Counted from the stretch's first letter, positions 45,480 through 58,468 are shown. The stretch is 64,000 nucleotides of DNA from Lepus europaeus (GCF_033115175.1 NC_084828.1:33044388-33108387), one strand, 5' to 3'. Made by a program: numbers and translations. Notes: generated from the sequence alone by a model not told the origin.

Positions 45480-45820
45480 CATGCCAAGCTCAGGTTTGCC
45501 TTCAATCCTTTCTTCTCACTTGTGCCCTTTCTTGACCTTTTCCATGTTTAATTTCTCATCAGTCCTCAACACACTCCCAGTTTTGCCTTAGCCTCCTCCT
45601 CTGTTTCCTAGAAATGTCATTCCATGTCATGTCATGGCATGGTGGGTTATAACCAGTATTTACTTACCTTATCTTTACTTGCATGTAACCATCAATAAAA
45701 TGTGGGCACCCCACTACTAGAATTTTTTTGTTTTATATTTTCAGGGTCTCAAGGAATGTCTAGTCTATTTCGGAGAATCCATAAATATTTGTTCAACAAA
45801 CATGTGCTGATAGGTATTGG
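45480..45820 (+). mobile_element. L2 LINE 3' end, sense
   Basis: C/T-rich protein-end text followed by CCATAAATATTTGTTCAACA at the 3' end, as in L2 tails. Confidence 0.5.
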
Positions 45821-46435
45821 TAAATGCAAAATTAAAATTAAATAAGTGAAGCAGTAAGTTGGGGTTTTTTTAGCCTAACAACTGAAGAGTGGGCAGATAT
45901 CAGTGGGTGTAGGCTATTTACAGGAACAAAACATTACAGTCAGTTCTGAACAGAGATCAGAGTGCTCTCTGAGTACAGCAAATTTGAGATTATCAATGCC
46001 AAAGTCCTTTCTAAGAATGTCGAAAAACGGGATTTTATTATTAGATGATTTTAGCCAAGACAAAAATAACATTGAATAATAAATTGCATTTAGAACTGAT
46101 TTTTTAAAAAAATCCCACACATATTGATAAAATACTAAAGCATTCTTAACTACTGAAGTATGGCAATTGTGTGATAATTGTCAGGACCTTTCTTAATAAT
46201 TGTTTAGGAAAACAGAAGATCTGAAGGCAAACAGCCAAGGTTTTTGGAAATCACAGGACTTTTATCAGTTGAACTTGTTAGAGTTTTCAAGAATTTTTTT
46301 TAATCTCAAATACATGTTAGTGTTGTGTTATTCTTCAAATCTTGATAGGAGAAATATTGACTTGGGAAAACACCTATAAAAATGTTTTTAAGACGTGACC
46401 TATCAGAGTGAATGCAGAAGTAGGAAATGTGCTTA

Positions 46436-46745
46436 TTCTTTCTTATTTATTTATTTGAAAGTCAGAGTTACACACAGAGAGAGAGAGAGAGAGCGACAGA
46501 GATCTTCCACTCCACAGATGGCAACCAGCCAGGACTGGGCCAGGCAGAAGTCAGCAGTCAGGAGCTTCATCCAGGTCTCCCACATGTGTGGCAGGGGCAC
46601 AAACACTTAGGCCTGCTGCCTTTCCCAAGTCATTAGCAAGGAGCTGGATCAGAAACAGAGCAGTAAGAACACAAACCAGTACCCATCTGGAATGCTGGCA
46701 TTGAAGGTGGCAGCATAGTCTGCTAATGCCACAACACTGACCCCA
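46436..46745 (-). mobile_element. CSINE, antisense
   Basis: ATTTATTTGAAAGTCAGAG to CACAACACTGACCCC. Head faces the sense copy that starts 28 bp on. Confidence 0.8.
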
Positions 46746-46773
46746 GTGGGCTAATTCTTAGTAGAACATTCTT

Positions 46774-47108
46774 TGGGGCTAACACTCTGGTGTAGTGAGT
46801 AAAGCCCCCAGCTGCAGTGCCAGAATTCCATATGGGCGCTGGTTTGACTCCCGACTGTTCCACTTCCAAACCAGTTTTCTGCTACAGCCTGGGAAAGATG
46901 GTCCAAGTTCCTAGGACTCTGCACCCATGTGGAAGACCCAGAAGAAGCTCCTGGCTCTTGCCTTTGGATCAGTGAAACTCTGGCCATTGCAGCCATCTGG
47001 TGAGTGAACCAACAGATGGAAGACCCCTCTCTCTCTCTGCCTCTCTTCTCTCTCTGTGTAAATCTGACTTTCAAATAAAAAAATTAAATCTTTAAAATAA
47101 ATCTTTAA
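46774..47108 (+). mobile_element. CSINE, sense
   Basis: GGGGCTAACACTCTGGTGTA, CATATGGGCGCTGG block, CT-rich end and TTTCAAATAAAAAAATTAAA tail. Confidence 0.8.
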
Positions 47109-47402
47109 GTGGGGGAGAGAAAATGGAAACAAGAGAGAGAAATAAATTAGTAAAAGTTATTAGATATACATTTTAAGGATCAAAGCAAATGTATTCTCAG
47201 AACTATGTGACCTAGCTTCCAAGATAATTTTATTATAAATGACAAGGTATGGCTTACTTTAAGTAGTGAATTACTGAAGAAAGTGATTGTCTTATTCCAA
47301 ACTTATTTTCCTGTAACCTGTACCAAAAACTAACACTTGATCAATGTATGTAGATTTGAATGTAGATATAGTTTTTAACATAAGGTAAAGAAAATTATTT
47401 GG

Positions 47403-47744
47403 GGCCAGCGCTGTGGCTCAACAGGCTAATCCTCCGCCTAGCGGTGCCGGCACACAAGGTTCTAGTCCCAGTCAGGGTGCCGGATTCTGTCCCAGTTGCC
47501 CCTCTTCCAGGCCAGCTCTCTGCTGTGGCCCAGGAGTGCAGTGGAGGATGGCCCAAGTGCTTGGGCCCTGCACCCCATGGGAGACCAGGAGAAGCACCTG
47601 GCTCCCGCCTTCCGATCAGCACGGTGCGCCGGCTGCAGCGCGCCGGCCACGGCGGCCATTGGAGGGTGAACCAATGGCAAAGGAAGACCTTTCTCTCTGC
47701 CTCACTCTCTCTCTCACTATCCACTCTGCTTGTCAAAAAAAAAA
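47403..47744 (+). mobile_element. CSINE, young, sense
   Basis: Head GGCCAGCGCTGTGGCTCAAC, GC-rich body, poly-A. Perfect duplication AAAATTATTTGG at 47391-47402 and 47745-47756. Confidence 0.93.
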
Positions 47745-47814
47745 AAAATTATTTGGAATCCACTTCAGTGCAAAAATAACCCAAATAAATAACGCTAGAT
47801 TTTTTTAAAGTATT

Positions 47815-48163
47815 TTAAAGATTTATTTAATTTTTTATTTGAAAGGCAGAGTTTCAAAGCGGCAGAGGCAGAGAGAGAGAGAGAGAGAGAAAGAGAAAAA
47901 AGTCTTCCATCCGCTGGTTCACTCCCCAGATGGCTGCAATAGCTGGAGCTGCACCTATCCAAAGCCAAGAGAGCCAGGAGCTTCTTCCAAGTCTCCCACA
48001 AACATGCAAGGACCCAAGGACTTGGGCCATCTTCCACTGTTTTCCCAGGCCACAGCAGAGAGTTGGATCAGAAGTGGAGCAGCCAGGTCTCGAACCAGTG
48101 CCCATATGGAATGCCTGCACTGCAGGTGGCTGCTCTACCCATCATGCCACGTCGCTCTCCCCA
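47815..48163 (-). mobile_element. CSINE, antisense
   Basis: ATTTGAAAGGCAGAGTTTC, GA run, TTCCATCCGCTGGTTCACTC to CACGTCGCTCTCCCC. CTAGATTT flanks both sides. Confidence 0.82.
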
Positions 48164-48169
48164 GTAGCA

Positions 48170-49070
48170 CTAGATTTATCCTTATCTAACTTCCCATGGG
48201 GGAAGTCAAGAAAATATACAGAATCTAAGTCTGAAGATCTTTGCAATACACGAAAATTAATTACAACCTTCGAAGCTCTTGGAGGAAATGGCAATAATTA
48301 GTGCAAATAGAACATTTGGACCAAGAATATAGCCAGGTGGGTTGGGGGGAAGCTGACCCAGCACTCTGTGATTCTACTTCACTTGCCAGTCAAAGGTAGA
48401 TGATCATCTATCCATGGGAAAGTAATTACTTTCTGAGATCAAGGGAATATTCATCCTCCCTATTTGTTTTGCTTCCTAATCATCAGGAACTTACAAACCC
48501 TGGGAAGTTACACCAGTAGAAACGAACATAGACAGGCAGTGATAGCCTGCTTGCTATGGTGCAGTGTTTGACTAATGGGTCCCCACATGGTCAAACTTTC
48601 CTGTAACCATTCCTATAAGTAACTCGCCCATCCTCTCAAATTCTGACTCTGAACTCACACATGTATCTCACTTTGGCCACTGGGACAACAACATAGGACA
48701 CAAGCTAGACTTGAAAAGTACTTCTTGCCCTTGGATGTCAGAGACATCTCATTAAAAACATCGAACCAAGTGTCTGAGAGGAGAGACATGAAGTGGAGAA
48801 CTGAGCTTCTGCAGGAACAGTTGTCACTGACCAGAGTGACCATGGACAGATACTTGCAGAGACAGCCCAGACCTGGAATTATACAACTGACTGACAACAT
48901 CCAGAGCTAAACAAAGTGATTAACTTGTTTTATTATGTGGTAAAAATTAAGCTGCACAGTTTCTGGGGAAAAAATACAGCTAGGGTGTGGATGGTGGCAA
49001 GAAAAATCTACTGTTCTAGAAGGATGTGTTGCAGAATGTGCAAATTAAGCATATCTATGTAGTCATTCTT
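48170..49070. other. Intergenic, unassigned
   Basis: Region 48440-48910 has moderately balanced base composition and a 61-codon frame (48725-48910), but no family I can name. Confidence 0.3.
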
Positions 49071-49074
49071 TCTT

Positions 49075-50110
49075 TCATTGAATCTGTATTATATGCCTGA
49101 TATTTTGCTGGAGACAGAGCCATGCATAATACTACCAGCTTCTTGAACTCATTGAACATAGCATTTAGTGGGTCAAGCAGGAAGAAAATAAAACTACAAT
49201 TTTAGATACTGATAAAGTGGTGAGAAAAATAAATTAGTGAACAGAAATAGTGACATTGGAGTATTGAGTCCATCGATTTAGAGAAAAACCTCTGATCAGA
49301 CGATACAAGTATTAGTGCAGAGGTGTAAAGACTGAGCTACTCAGGTTAAAAAAAATCAGTAGGGGAGCATTTCAAGAAGAAGGTACAGTGATTGGGAAGA
49401 CCTAGGGTAGAAAATTGTACTGGAGAATAGGGACAAGGTCAGAGGAGCTAGAGAAGGTGGGGTTGATTGGTGACATTGACAGGAGCCATACTGTGATACT
49501 GTGTCCATGTTAATAGGATGTTGTACTAAGTGTGATATGTAAACATGGGTGTAATTCAAGCTTGAGAATGGCAGTGTTAGTATGATGTTGCATTTCCAGT
49601 AAAATTGGAAGTGGTGAAACCATTAAGATGACTGAATGATTGTGGTGACTTTTACTTGGATTATGGTGGTTTTGGTTCAAGTAGGTTGGAGTCAGATATT
49701 TTGAAAGTAGATCCATACCTATCCCAGATTATTAAAAATGAGTGACGGAGGAAAGAGTTAATTTAGGAATGACTCCTATTGTTTTGGTATGAACCAAATT
49801 CTAAAAGTAACTTTAGTGACCATAGGACCTACTGGGAAACAGGAAGGTTTTGGTGGGAGGTGGTTGTGGCAGGAATTAGTAATTTAACTTCCAACATGTT
49901 AAGATTTGAGATAGCTACTAAAATCCAATGAAGATAACCAAATAGTTCTGTGGAGATATAAAGTGTAGGATTAGCAGTTTAGATTATCAGAATCTTCATT
50001 AGTTCATCGTATCTTGGCACTAAAAACTGCCAAACCTCTGGTATATGATGCACATTTGGCTATGTCCCTTGGAAGGTGAGACTTGGGGACATAAAATAAA
50101 GCAGTCAAAC
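49075..50110 (+). mobile_element. Ancient L2-like dispersed repeat relic (longest copy)
   Basis: TGATATTTTGCTGGAGACAG, GGGGAGCATTTCAAGAAGA, GGAATGACTCCTATTGTTTT and CCAACATGTTAAGATTTGAG occur in the order expected of one long ancient repeat, shared with the 28.8-30.0 and 56.2-56.4 kb regions. Confidence 0.45.
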
Positions 50111-50219
50111 ACTGAGATGGCCAAGAAGCCATCAAATAATATTCAAAATTCTGAAGTATAGAGAAGATTGATATGGAGCTATATGTGCTTTGGTGAAATT
50201 AATGAAACCAGAACAGTTT

Positions 50220-50220
<1 letters not shown>

Positions 50221-50256
<36 letters not shown>
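50221..50256. repeat. (TA)n microsatellite
   Basis: About 33 bp of TA dinucleotides. Confidence 0.9.
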
Positions 50257-50895
50257 AAATTACAAAGCATTCTTTAAATATTAAAGTATGAATAAGAGGG
50301 AAAAAGTGGACTTGTTTCATTAGATAATGTACAATTAGATAAAGTTACCAATTTGAGGGTCTTATTTGGCTGTTCTAGGAAATTGGACTTGATTTCCTGA
50401 TATTTGCAAGGTTCAACAATCTCTAGATAGGTACTCCCAAAAGTTTATAGGAAAAAGTATTTAAGAGATAAATTTACTTTTGTGTAAAAAATTTTAAATC
50501 CATGTGTAGTAAAGAAATAATGTCTGTCTCCTATTTTGAAAATAGTTATCATGCGTGTATCTGAGTTTGGCCATATAATTTGAGTTTTGTTTGGTTTATT
50601 CTTGTTTGTTTCTATGTATTTGATTATTAAAATTTGAAATTGAATCTGAGAACCACTTGACACATCAGTTATGTAATACACTTTTTAACATTATTTTCTA
50701 ATCACATGTTTTATTATTTCAATGTCTTATTTGTATTATTTGGTGATTTTTTATTTCTAAGTTATAGGAGGCTTTTAAATTTGAATTAATTTTTATCTGT
50801 GAAATTATAGCTTAAAAGTTCCTTGTGGATATTTTGTCTTTGGAATATATGTTAAGATCATATATATATTAATATACTTTATTTAAAAAATATTT

Positions 50896-51193
50896 AGGGC
50901 TGGCATTGTGGAACATATCATATCTCAGTGCTGGTTCGAGTCCTGGCTACTCCATCTCCTATTGAATTTCCTGCTAATATGCCTGAGAAAGCAGCAGTTG
51001 ATGGCCCAGCTGCTGGTGCTTGTGCAACCCAAATGGGAGACCAGGATGAAGTTCCAGGTTCCTGGCTTACACCTGGCCCAGCCCTGGCTTTCTCAGGCAT
51101 TTGGGGTATGAATCAGTAGATAGAAGATGTCTCTCGCTCTCTCTCCCTCTTTCTCTGACACTCTGCCTTTCAAACAAATAAATCTTTAAACAG
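50896..51193 (+). mobile_element. Old CSINE, sense
   Basis: AGGGCTGGCATTGTGGAAC, GAGTCCTGGCTACTCC, CT-rich end and CAAACAAATAAATC tail. Confidence 0.75.
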
Positions 51194-51209
51194 TTTTTAA
51201 AGGGTGTGG

Positions 51210-51518
51210 TACTTTTAGAAAATTGTTTATTAGAGATAGAGACAGAAAGAGAGAGAGAGAGAGAGAGGAAGTGCACTCCCATCTACTAGTTCACTTTCCA
51301 AATGCCAGCAACTGTCTCTAGATGGAGGCCAAAGCTGGGAACTGAGAACTCAATTCAGATCCTCACCATGGGTGGTAGGATCACGACTACTTGAGCTACC
51401 ACAGTGGTCCCAAATCCACATTAGCAGGAAGCCATAGCATGGGGGCAGTGCTAGGTACTGAACCCAGGCACTGGCATCATAACCAATGTTTTAACCTATA
51501 AACCAAATGCCTATTCCG
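51210..51518 (-). mobile_element. Old CSINE, antisense
   Basis: AAAATTGTTTATTAGAGATA, GA run, AGTTCACTTTCCAAATGCC to AACCAAATGCCTATTCC. Tail-to-tail with the copy before it. Confidence 0.72.
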
Positions 51519-51519
51519 G

Positions 51520-51920
51520 TAATATGTTTTAAAATATTGATTAAGTTGATATTTTTCTAGCAATATAAGTTAGTACATTTTTGAAATAGAATGATATAAT
51601 AATCTAGGCAGATTATGGATTTTGGAAGAAATGTAGATATTTATTAAGATTTACTTCTCAAAAATCTTTAATAGTGATGTCTTTCACACACTTAAGGAAG
51701 ATAAAAGTCATATGTTACATAAAATAGGGTTCCACAATATGAACAGATGAAATGATTTGCAATTCATAATAATATTCAAGGATCACTCAAATTGTAGCCT
51801 TAAAAAAAAGAAAACTAATTTCCATTGTATTAGGAAATCTGTAATGAACACAGAAAACCCAGCAATCATTTTATTTCATTCTACAAGAAAAATATTTTAG
51901 ATTAAAACTGTATCACTCTT
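51520..51920. other. Intergenic, nothing recognised
   Basis: AT-rich; no gene or repeat signal. Confidence 0.35.
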
Positions 51921-51924
51921 CTAG

Positions 51925-52330
51925 GCTGGCTATAATAAGCTAGATGGCTTTCAACAACACCAATGTAGTTTCTTATAGTTCTGGAAGCTGGGAACCACAA
52001 GCCAGGTTTTGTAGTTTGGTGCCTCCCAAAGGCTCTGACAGAGAAATGGTCCCCTGCCCTGCTCCCAGCTTCTGGTAGTTGTCAGAAGTGATATACTGCT
52101 TGTTTTAAGGAGGCATCATCCGAATTTCTGTTTCTGCCATCACATGGTATTCTTACTGTCTCTACAATGCTCTTGTTTTAGGGATTCTGTTGTGGATTTA
52201 GGAACCAAAATAATCCAACATGACCTAATCTTAACTAATTACTTCTATAAAGACCATGTTTCCAATAAGGTCCCCTCCTCAAGTTTTGGGCTGAATCAAA
52301 TTCCTTGACAATTCAACCCAAGGAAAAAGT
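51925..52330 (+). mobile_element. MaLR (MLT1-like) LTR relic
   Basis: TTCTTATAGTTCTGGAAGCT, TTCTGCCATCACATGG, CAACATGACCTAATC and GACAATTCAACCCA follow the MLT1 pattern. Confidence 0.6.
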
Positions 52331-53350
52331 CTAAATCTCACCTCAACAAAAGGTTAAACAAAACAAAATTTTAAGCTAGGAATTAAAAAAAAAAAGACAT
52401 CTTTAACATTCTTAAACCAACGGAGCTTTCACTTTGATTAACAGTGAACCAGTCAAGTTATTTTTGTTGAAATCAGAATTAAGGAAGTTTGTTAGCACTG
52501 TTCTTAGTTATTTTTATCTTGCAACATTTGCTCAAAGCAATAAGCTGTTAGGGGAATATACATGAGTATAACATAAGTATGTAATAGATTATATTTTAAC
52601 ATATATTATTCATTCATGAACAGTGTAAATTTATTTCGCCCTTTATAGGGTTATCATTAGTTTTATGTAACATACCATCTGCCAAGAAAGCATAGTAGAA
52701 TCAGTTGCTCTTATTACAATTAAGAATGCAGTACAGTGGTATGATATAAAAACTCACAGAAATGAACAACTTACCTATGATATCAGTGAGAAAAAAATTG
52801 AAAAACTACAATTGAATAGGAGATGTACTTCATGTTGGAAAAAAGTATAGCATGTTTGGTATATTATTTTTATGTAACATTATTTTTCTGTATAAAAACA
52901 TCAATTATAGAAAATGAAAAATGAAATTGCAGTTAAAAAATCATAAAGCTCCATCAGTATCAACATTTCTCTCAGTTTCCCATTCTCTCTCAGTGCTTCA
53001 TTCTGACATGTGTCTATCTATAACTTCAAGAGGTATGAAATTTTATCCTACTGACAAGCTAGCAACTTTGTAACAGTTCTATGTGTGTTAGCAGAAAGTA
53101 ATATTTTTCTGGCTTGAAGAAAAAAGAATCTATTGCTAATACCATTTGCATAGGCAGAATATGAAAATCTCACAGATCCAACTTGTACAGGCTACACAAA
53201 GTAACTAAGTGGCAACCCTGAGCTTCAGGATCTAAATCTTTTATGATTGGCAGTTCACCTGGTTGCACTTTCCCCCGGGGGGACAAATTCTTTATGCTAT
53301 ATTAGACAATAAGTAAGACTTTCCTTGATCCAAAAAGAAGCACCAATTTT
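52331..53350. other. Intergenic, nothing recognised
   Basis: AT-rich. No supported feature. Confidence 0.35.
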
Positions 53351-53353
53351 ATA

Positions 53354-53682
53354 TAGGTGGCCCCTGACTTAGAATGGTCAACTTAGATTTTTTTCATTCA
53401 TGATGGTGCAAAATCAGTACACATTCAATAGAAACTATGCTTTGAAACTTTAATTTTGATCACTTCCCTGGTGAGTGATAGGCAGTATTACTCCCTTGTG
53501 ATGCTGGGCAGTGGCAGTGAGCCATGTGTCCCTGAAGATAAGCACCTGTTGTGGTGAACTATGTTGCTAAGCTGTGATCTTTAGTAGGTTAGGAATACTA
53601 AATGTATGTTCAGTCTATAATATTTTCAACTCATGATGGGGTTCTGTGGATGTAAGATCATCATAAGCCAAAGAGCATCTGT
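53354..53682. mobile_element. Non-autonomous DNA transposon relic (pogo/Tigger-like)
   Basis: GGTGGCCCCTGACTTAGAAT at the left and CATAAGCCAAAGAGCATCTG at the right look like degenerate inverted ends next to TA. The interior has GCTGGGCAGTGGCAGTGAGC and TTTTCAACTCATGATGGGG, as in a known mammalian Tigger-type MITE. No transposase frame. Confidence 0.5.
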
Positions 53683-53987
53683 ATTGTTTCCCTAGGCAAT
53701 CACCTGTGAAAACAAACATGAAGTCCAAGTCCAGTGTCTATGCTTGCAAGATATGCAGAAATTCATGAGACTCAAGAATTGTCTCCCCACAAATTTCTGT
53801 TTATTTCAAAAAACAGGTTTCCCCTCCACATACTATGCCTTTAATATCCTATTATATACAGAAATGGTATCAAAAATTATTCCTAGCATAGGAAGATACT
53901 ATGAATTTGATTTTAATTGGTACTACTTTAAATAACAGTGATTGTAATAACTCTGAGTCATTAACTTTGCAGTATAAAGAAATAATG

Positions 53988-54305
53988 AGGGGGACAGTGT
54001 TGTGGTGCAGCAGGTTAGGCCACCAACTATTACAGTGGCACCCATATAAGGGCCAATTCTAGTCCCAATTGCTTTGCTTCCAATCCAAACACCCTGCTAA
54101 TGTTCCTAGGAAAGCAGCAAATTATGGCACACATACTTGAGCCCCTGCCCATCACATGGGTATCCAGATTGAGTTTCAGGCTCTTGGTTTCAGTCTGGCC
54201 CAGCCTGGATTTTTGCGGTCATTTGGAGAGAGAATGAGCAGCTGGAATCAATTTCTCTCTTTTTCTCTCCCTCTCTCTCTGCCAATCTGCCTTTCAAATA
54301 AATAT
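53988..54305 (+). mobile_element. Old CSINE, sense
   Basis: GGGGGACAGTGTTGTGGTGC, CCAATCCAAACACCCTGC, CT-rich end and CTTTCAAATAAATATG tail. Confidence 0.78.
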
Positions 54306-54309
54306 GAAT

Positions 54310-55080
54310 GTAAGAAAGTAATAATAATGTTATAAAATGACATGACAATGACAATCATCATTTCTAATTTTATAGTGATTGTTAATTTTCTATTATAAAA
54401 TTGATAGACCATGAAGAATCACATAAAAACAAATGTGTTTAAATAATAAATTTGGAAAGTGAGGTTGCTATCAGGGAAAAAAAAATCTCAACTGAAATTC
54501 CCAGGAAGTATCCTCTCTTAAGATCAAACTAACATGACATTGCAACACTGAAACCAGCCTGGGGATCTCTGTAGAGGTCCAGGGTGTACCAATTGTCCTT
54601 TTATCTGGAGTACACAATAGTTAACTCAACATAGAACAGTTCAAAGCTACCAAGCAAGAGATAAGGAATGTAGCCCCTAGGTATCTTTGCACCTGCCCTA
54701 AACAGCCAAAGTCCCAGGGAATGGAAACATTTTTTAATCATTTTATAAATTTTACTCTGCCTGCTTCCTCTAGGTTACGAAATTTTGAGTGTAACTATTT
54801 ACAACTGTGGAATGAATACACAGTCTACCTGTTTAGGGCTGAAATTTGATGAATAGATCTGTATGTGAGAAAACCTATGCCTACACCTATAGAATGGCTA
54901 TTATTTTCTTCCTGAGATCTTGTTTTTCGTAATAAGCCACAGGGGGACCTTATTCCTTCCTTAGGATTCCTGTGTCTTGAGCACTTCTGGGTGCATTTCC
55001 AAAGAACCAGGATTACTGGGATTCGGATTTTCATGGGGGGAAGCCTCCTGCAACAGGGTTATGGCAACTGAGAGCAGTTT
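54310..55080. other. Intergenic, nothing recognised
   Basis: No supported feature. Confidence 0.3.
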
Positions 55081-55084
55081 CCAG

Positions 55085-55260
55085 TCCAAGTGTGGGAGCC
55101 AGTCTTCCTCGGTACAAACCTTGGCTCACCCAGTTACTACTGTGTGCCCTTGGTGTGTCACATGAGCCCTCTGTGCTCCAATTTTCTCACCTGAAAAAAT
55201 GGTGATATTAACTACACCTTCTTTAAAGGATCAATATTAGGTTTGGCACCTATTAACAGA
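55085..55260 (+). mobile_element. MIR SINE, sense
   Basis: GGGAGCCAGTCTTCC, CCAGTTACTACTGTGTGCCC and CCAATTTTCTCACCTG follow the MIR core. Confidence 0.6.
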
Positions 55261-55344
55261 ATACATAGAGATATAATGGTACTATATGTGCATGTACCAT
55301 GGAGGTTATAAGCAGAGTGTTGGCCACTAGTTACAAAGCAGATA

Positions 55345-55420
55345 TTCCCATGCAGGGGGAAGGCGGCTATACCTTATATCTCTACATTGACCAGTCCCCT
55401 CTGTGGACAGTGCATGCCAA
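55345..55420 (+). repeat. Local repeat, copy A
   Basis: About 50 bp around AAGGCGGCTATACC and ATCTCTACATTGACCAG is closely similar to 56850-56900. Confidence 0.6.
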
Positions 55421-55529
55421 GGAAGGGTTGTCTTTTCAGTTCCTTAGGAGCTGGTCATGGCCCAGGCTGATTATAAGTTCAACAGTCTCAAATCAAATGC
55501 CTAAAACATTTGCTAAAATGTATTTCAAA

Positions 55530-55856
55530 TTTACATATTTTCACCTTACTTGAATGGCAGAGAAAGAATGTGACTGACTGAGAGCGCAATCTTCCATTTG
55601 GTTCACTTCCTAAATAAAGGAACAACTGGGCTGGGCCAGGATGGACCCAGGAACCAGGCACTTAAGCCAGTCTCCCATGTGGGTAGCAGAGATTTAAGAT
55701 CTTGAGCCATTACCTGCTGCTTTCCAGTGTGCACATTAGCAGGAAGCTGGATCAGAAGTGGAGCCAGAACTCAAGTCAGACACATGGCTGTGGGATGCAT
55801 GATCCAAATGGTGTTCCAAATGGTGTCCTAGCCAATGAACCAAACAAATGCTCACT
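55530..55856 (-). mobile_element. Old CSINE, antisense
   Basis: CACCTTACTTGAATGGCAG, CAATCTTCCATTTGGTTCAC, then a degenerate body ending near CAAACAAATGCTC. Confidence 0.6.
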
Positions 55857-56169
55857 GAAACACGCTTTAGAGAGTGTATCTCCCAAAACCCGCCTTTGTG
55901 GTTTGAAAACACTTAGAATCACTCAACAGTTTCACAAGCATCTCCTGGAAAGAAGTGGAGTTCCTGTATCCATAATCACTTTAATCTCTTCAAGAAGCCT
56001 TCCTCAAGCTGCAATAACTTTTTGATAGGTCGGATTTGCAACACAAAGAGAAACAAATTTGAATTTCTCTTCTGCTAGGGAAGCTACCTGCATAAACATG
56101 TACAAAAGTGTGTGCTGATTGCAGATGTGATTACTTCAAGATATGTGTGGGGTGAAAAAAAAGGCTGCG

Positions 56170-56400
56170 TATGAATTGTGATGGAGGTTAGGAAAGGCTT
56201 CACTAATAGAGAGAATTACATCAGCTTTTGATGGATGTTGAAGGATTAGCATGTGCAGAGACAGAGCTCTGGAGAGAATGTAGCCTGATATAGTTGTGAA
56301 ATATGAGGCAGAAGGGAGAGCAGATGTGACATAGGCTGGCCAGATTACAAAGTTTTGTACATCACAGAAAAGGTGTTATTCTACTCAGGGATATTTCTCA
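56170..56400 (+). mobile_element. Fragment of the ancient L2-like repeat
   Basis: GGAAAGGCTTCACTAATAG, GCATGTGCAGAGACAGAG and AGGCTGGCCAGATTAC match the order of the same family seen at 49 kb. Confidence 0.4.
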
Positions 56401-56669
56401 AGAGTCTAGTCTTCCTCCATCTACAACTTTTCACATAGGTTATTGCTGTGTTTGAAAATGCATTGGCTGTAATTCAAGGGACTGTAATTTATATGGAGTA
56501 CAAATAGATATTGCAAGGTGGTGCTTCATAATCATAACCATGGCTCGATCTATAAACTCAAGTCAATATTCAATGCTAATTTGGTTCATGTCCCCTTTAG
56601 CCACTTGGTTTCTATTTTAACCAAGGAAAGTTAGCCTAGGTTAGTTTGTTTTGGTAAGTTTCCTTTTTG

Positions 56670-57230
56670 GGTTGTGCATAGGAATGTCACTGGTGAATTG
56701 TTCTTGGAAGCAGATTCTAAAATGGAGGATTGCACACAAGAGAGCTTCATAGGATATTCCCAGCACCTGTGGTGGAGTGAAGGCAGCAGGATTGTGAAGA
56801 GGAAGAAACAGGTTGCAGTGAAATCACAAGGATGGCACCAGCAAAACTACCTCATGTTGGGAGAAGGTGGCTACACCTTGCATCTCTACACTGGCCAGCC
56901 TCTGTGTAAGGGATGTCCTTGAGTAGGAACTGTGCACTGGGATGAGGGAACCTTACTAAGGAATGAGTATTATTGCCAGCAGTCAGCTGTTAGTGCTCCC
57001 AAGAGCTGGAGATTGATGATTCACTCACTTAGGGGGCATCTAGTAGCCGACCACAGCCTTGTTAAACAAAGCCAGGATGTGGAAGAAGAACAGGAGACGG
57101 TCATTTGGTGCTTGATCACCGGTCCACACACACTCTTCTGCTTATTTCTGGTCACTGATGCCTGTTTACCATATTCAATATGCAAAAATTTTCTCATGAG
57201 TCTGTCCATGGCCCCTTCTGTCTAGACACA
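56670..57230 (+). other. Unassigned segment, possibly old LTR-derived, with local repeat copy B
   Basis: Holds the copy at 56850-56900 of the 55.35-kb motif and open frames at 56674-56922 and 56932-57225. Base composition is richer in GC than the flanks. No conserved protein motif seen. Confidence 0.3.
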
Positions 57231-57797
57231 CACTGACACCTATTTGTTTCTGGGATCTTTGTGCCTTCTAGTATATTTCTAGGAAACTTATGGCTAAGTT
57301 TTCTCTTTCTCTTAACCAGGACAAATGTATGTAAGGTAGTAGGAGTGGATGTTTTTCTAGTAGAGGACAAATATTTTCTCCTTCTACACTTACATATTTT
57401 TTCAATAAGCTAATACTTTCTTTTTTTCCACCTATTTTATAAGCTCTTTAAATTTTCCTGAAGGCTCCAACTTCTAAAAACAAAAGCCAGAAAGAATTGG
57501 AGATTATTATTCTTCTCCATTAAACCCTTCCTGTCTATTGTTTTAAATCAATGAGTCCAGAACAACTTTGCTTCTGGAACTGGGAAAAGGGACCTGGGGA
57601 AATAATGGAAGAAAAAAAAAAAACTTTTAACATTAACATTGCAAAAACATTATGGTTACTTTTTTTGTACCATAGAATAGAGAGTTCTTTTTTTAAAAAG
57701 TATAGAATTGGGAACAAGTCAAGAGAACTCAGAAGGAGAAATCTGCAGAATTTCATAGCCCTTGTCCCATTATAATCAAATTATGTAGTTATATGTA

Positions 57798-58127
57798 GTG
57801 GGCATTTGCACAGCAGTTAGGATGCTTCTGTAATGCCTACATCCCATATTGGAATACCTGGGTTCAAGTCCCAGCTCCACAACTGGTTCCACCTCCATGC
57901 TAATATGTATGCCAGGAGGCAGCAGATGATGGCTCAAGTTTCTGAGTTCCTGCCACCCACCTGGGAGACACAGATTGAGATTAGCTTCCTGAGTTTTGCC
58001 TGGCTCAGTTCTAACTGTTGCAGTATTTGAGGAGTGAACCAGCATCAAAGATCTCTCTGCTTTTCTCTGTCTCTGTCTTTCTCTTTGCATGTGTCTGTCT
58101 TGTAAATAAAATGACAATAAAGAACAT
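57798..58127 (+). mobile_element. Old CSINE-related SINE, sense
   Basis: GTGGGCATTTGCACAGCAG, GGGTTCAAGTCCCAGCTCC (a clear tRNA-like B box), CT-rich end and TAAATAAAATGACAATAAA tail. Confidence 0.75.
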
Positions 58128-58182
58128 TTTTCTAAAAATTTACTATGGTTTCTCAAAATATTCATAGCAATTATAAATACTA

Positions 58183-58468
58183 AAGGGCTGGCTCTGTGGC
58201 ATAGTGGGTAACATCACATATGGACTTGGGTTTGAATCCCGGCTATTCCACTATCAATCCAGCTCTCTGCTATTGTACCCAAGAAAGCAGCTGGATGAGT
58301 CTCCTGGCTCCTGGCTTCAGACCAGACCAGCTCTGGCCATTGCAGCCGTCTGGGGAGTGAACCAGCAGAGAGAAGATTGATCTCCCTCTGTCTCTTTATC
58401 ACTCCCTCTCTGTCTCTACCACTCTTTCTCTAAATTCTGTCTTCCAAATCAATAAATATTTTTTTAAA
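58183..58468 (+). mobile_element. Old CSINE, sense
   Basis: AGGGCTGGCTCTGTGGCATA, GGTTTGAATCCCGGC (B box), CTGGCCATTGCAGCCGTCTG and an A-rich tail. Confidence 0.78.

Noticed and set aside
47399..47808. Open frames of 113-131 codons on both strands
   Set aside because: Same explanation: the body of a young sense CSINE plus its flanks.
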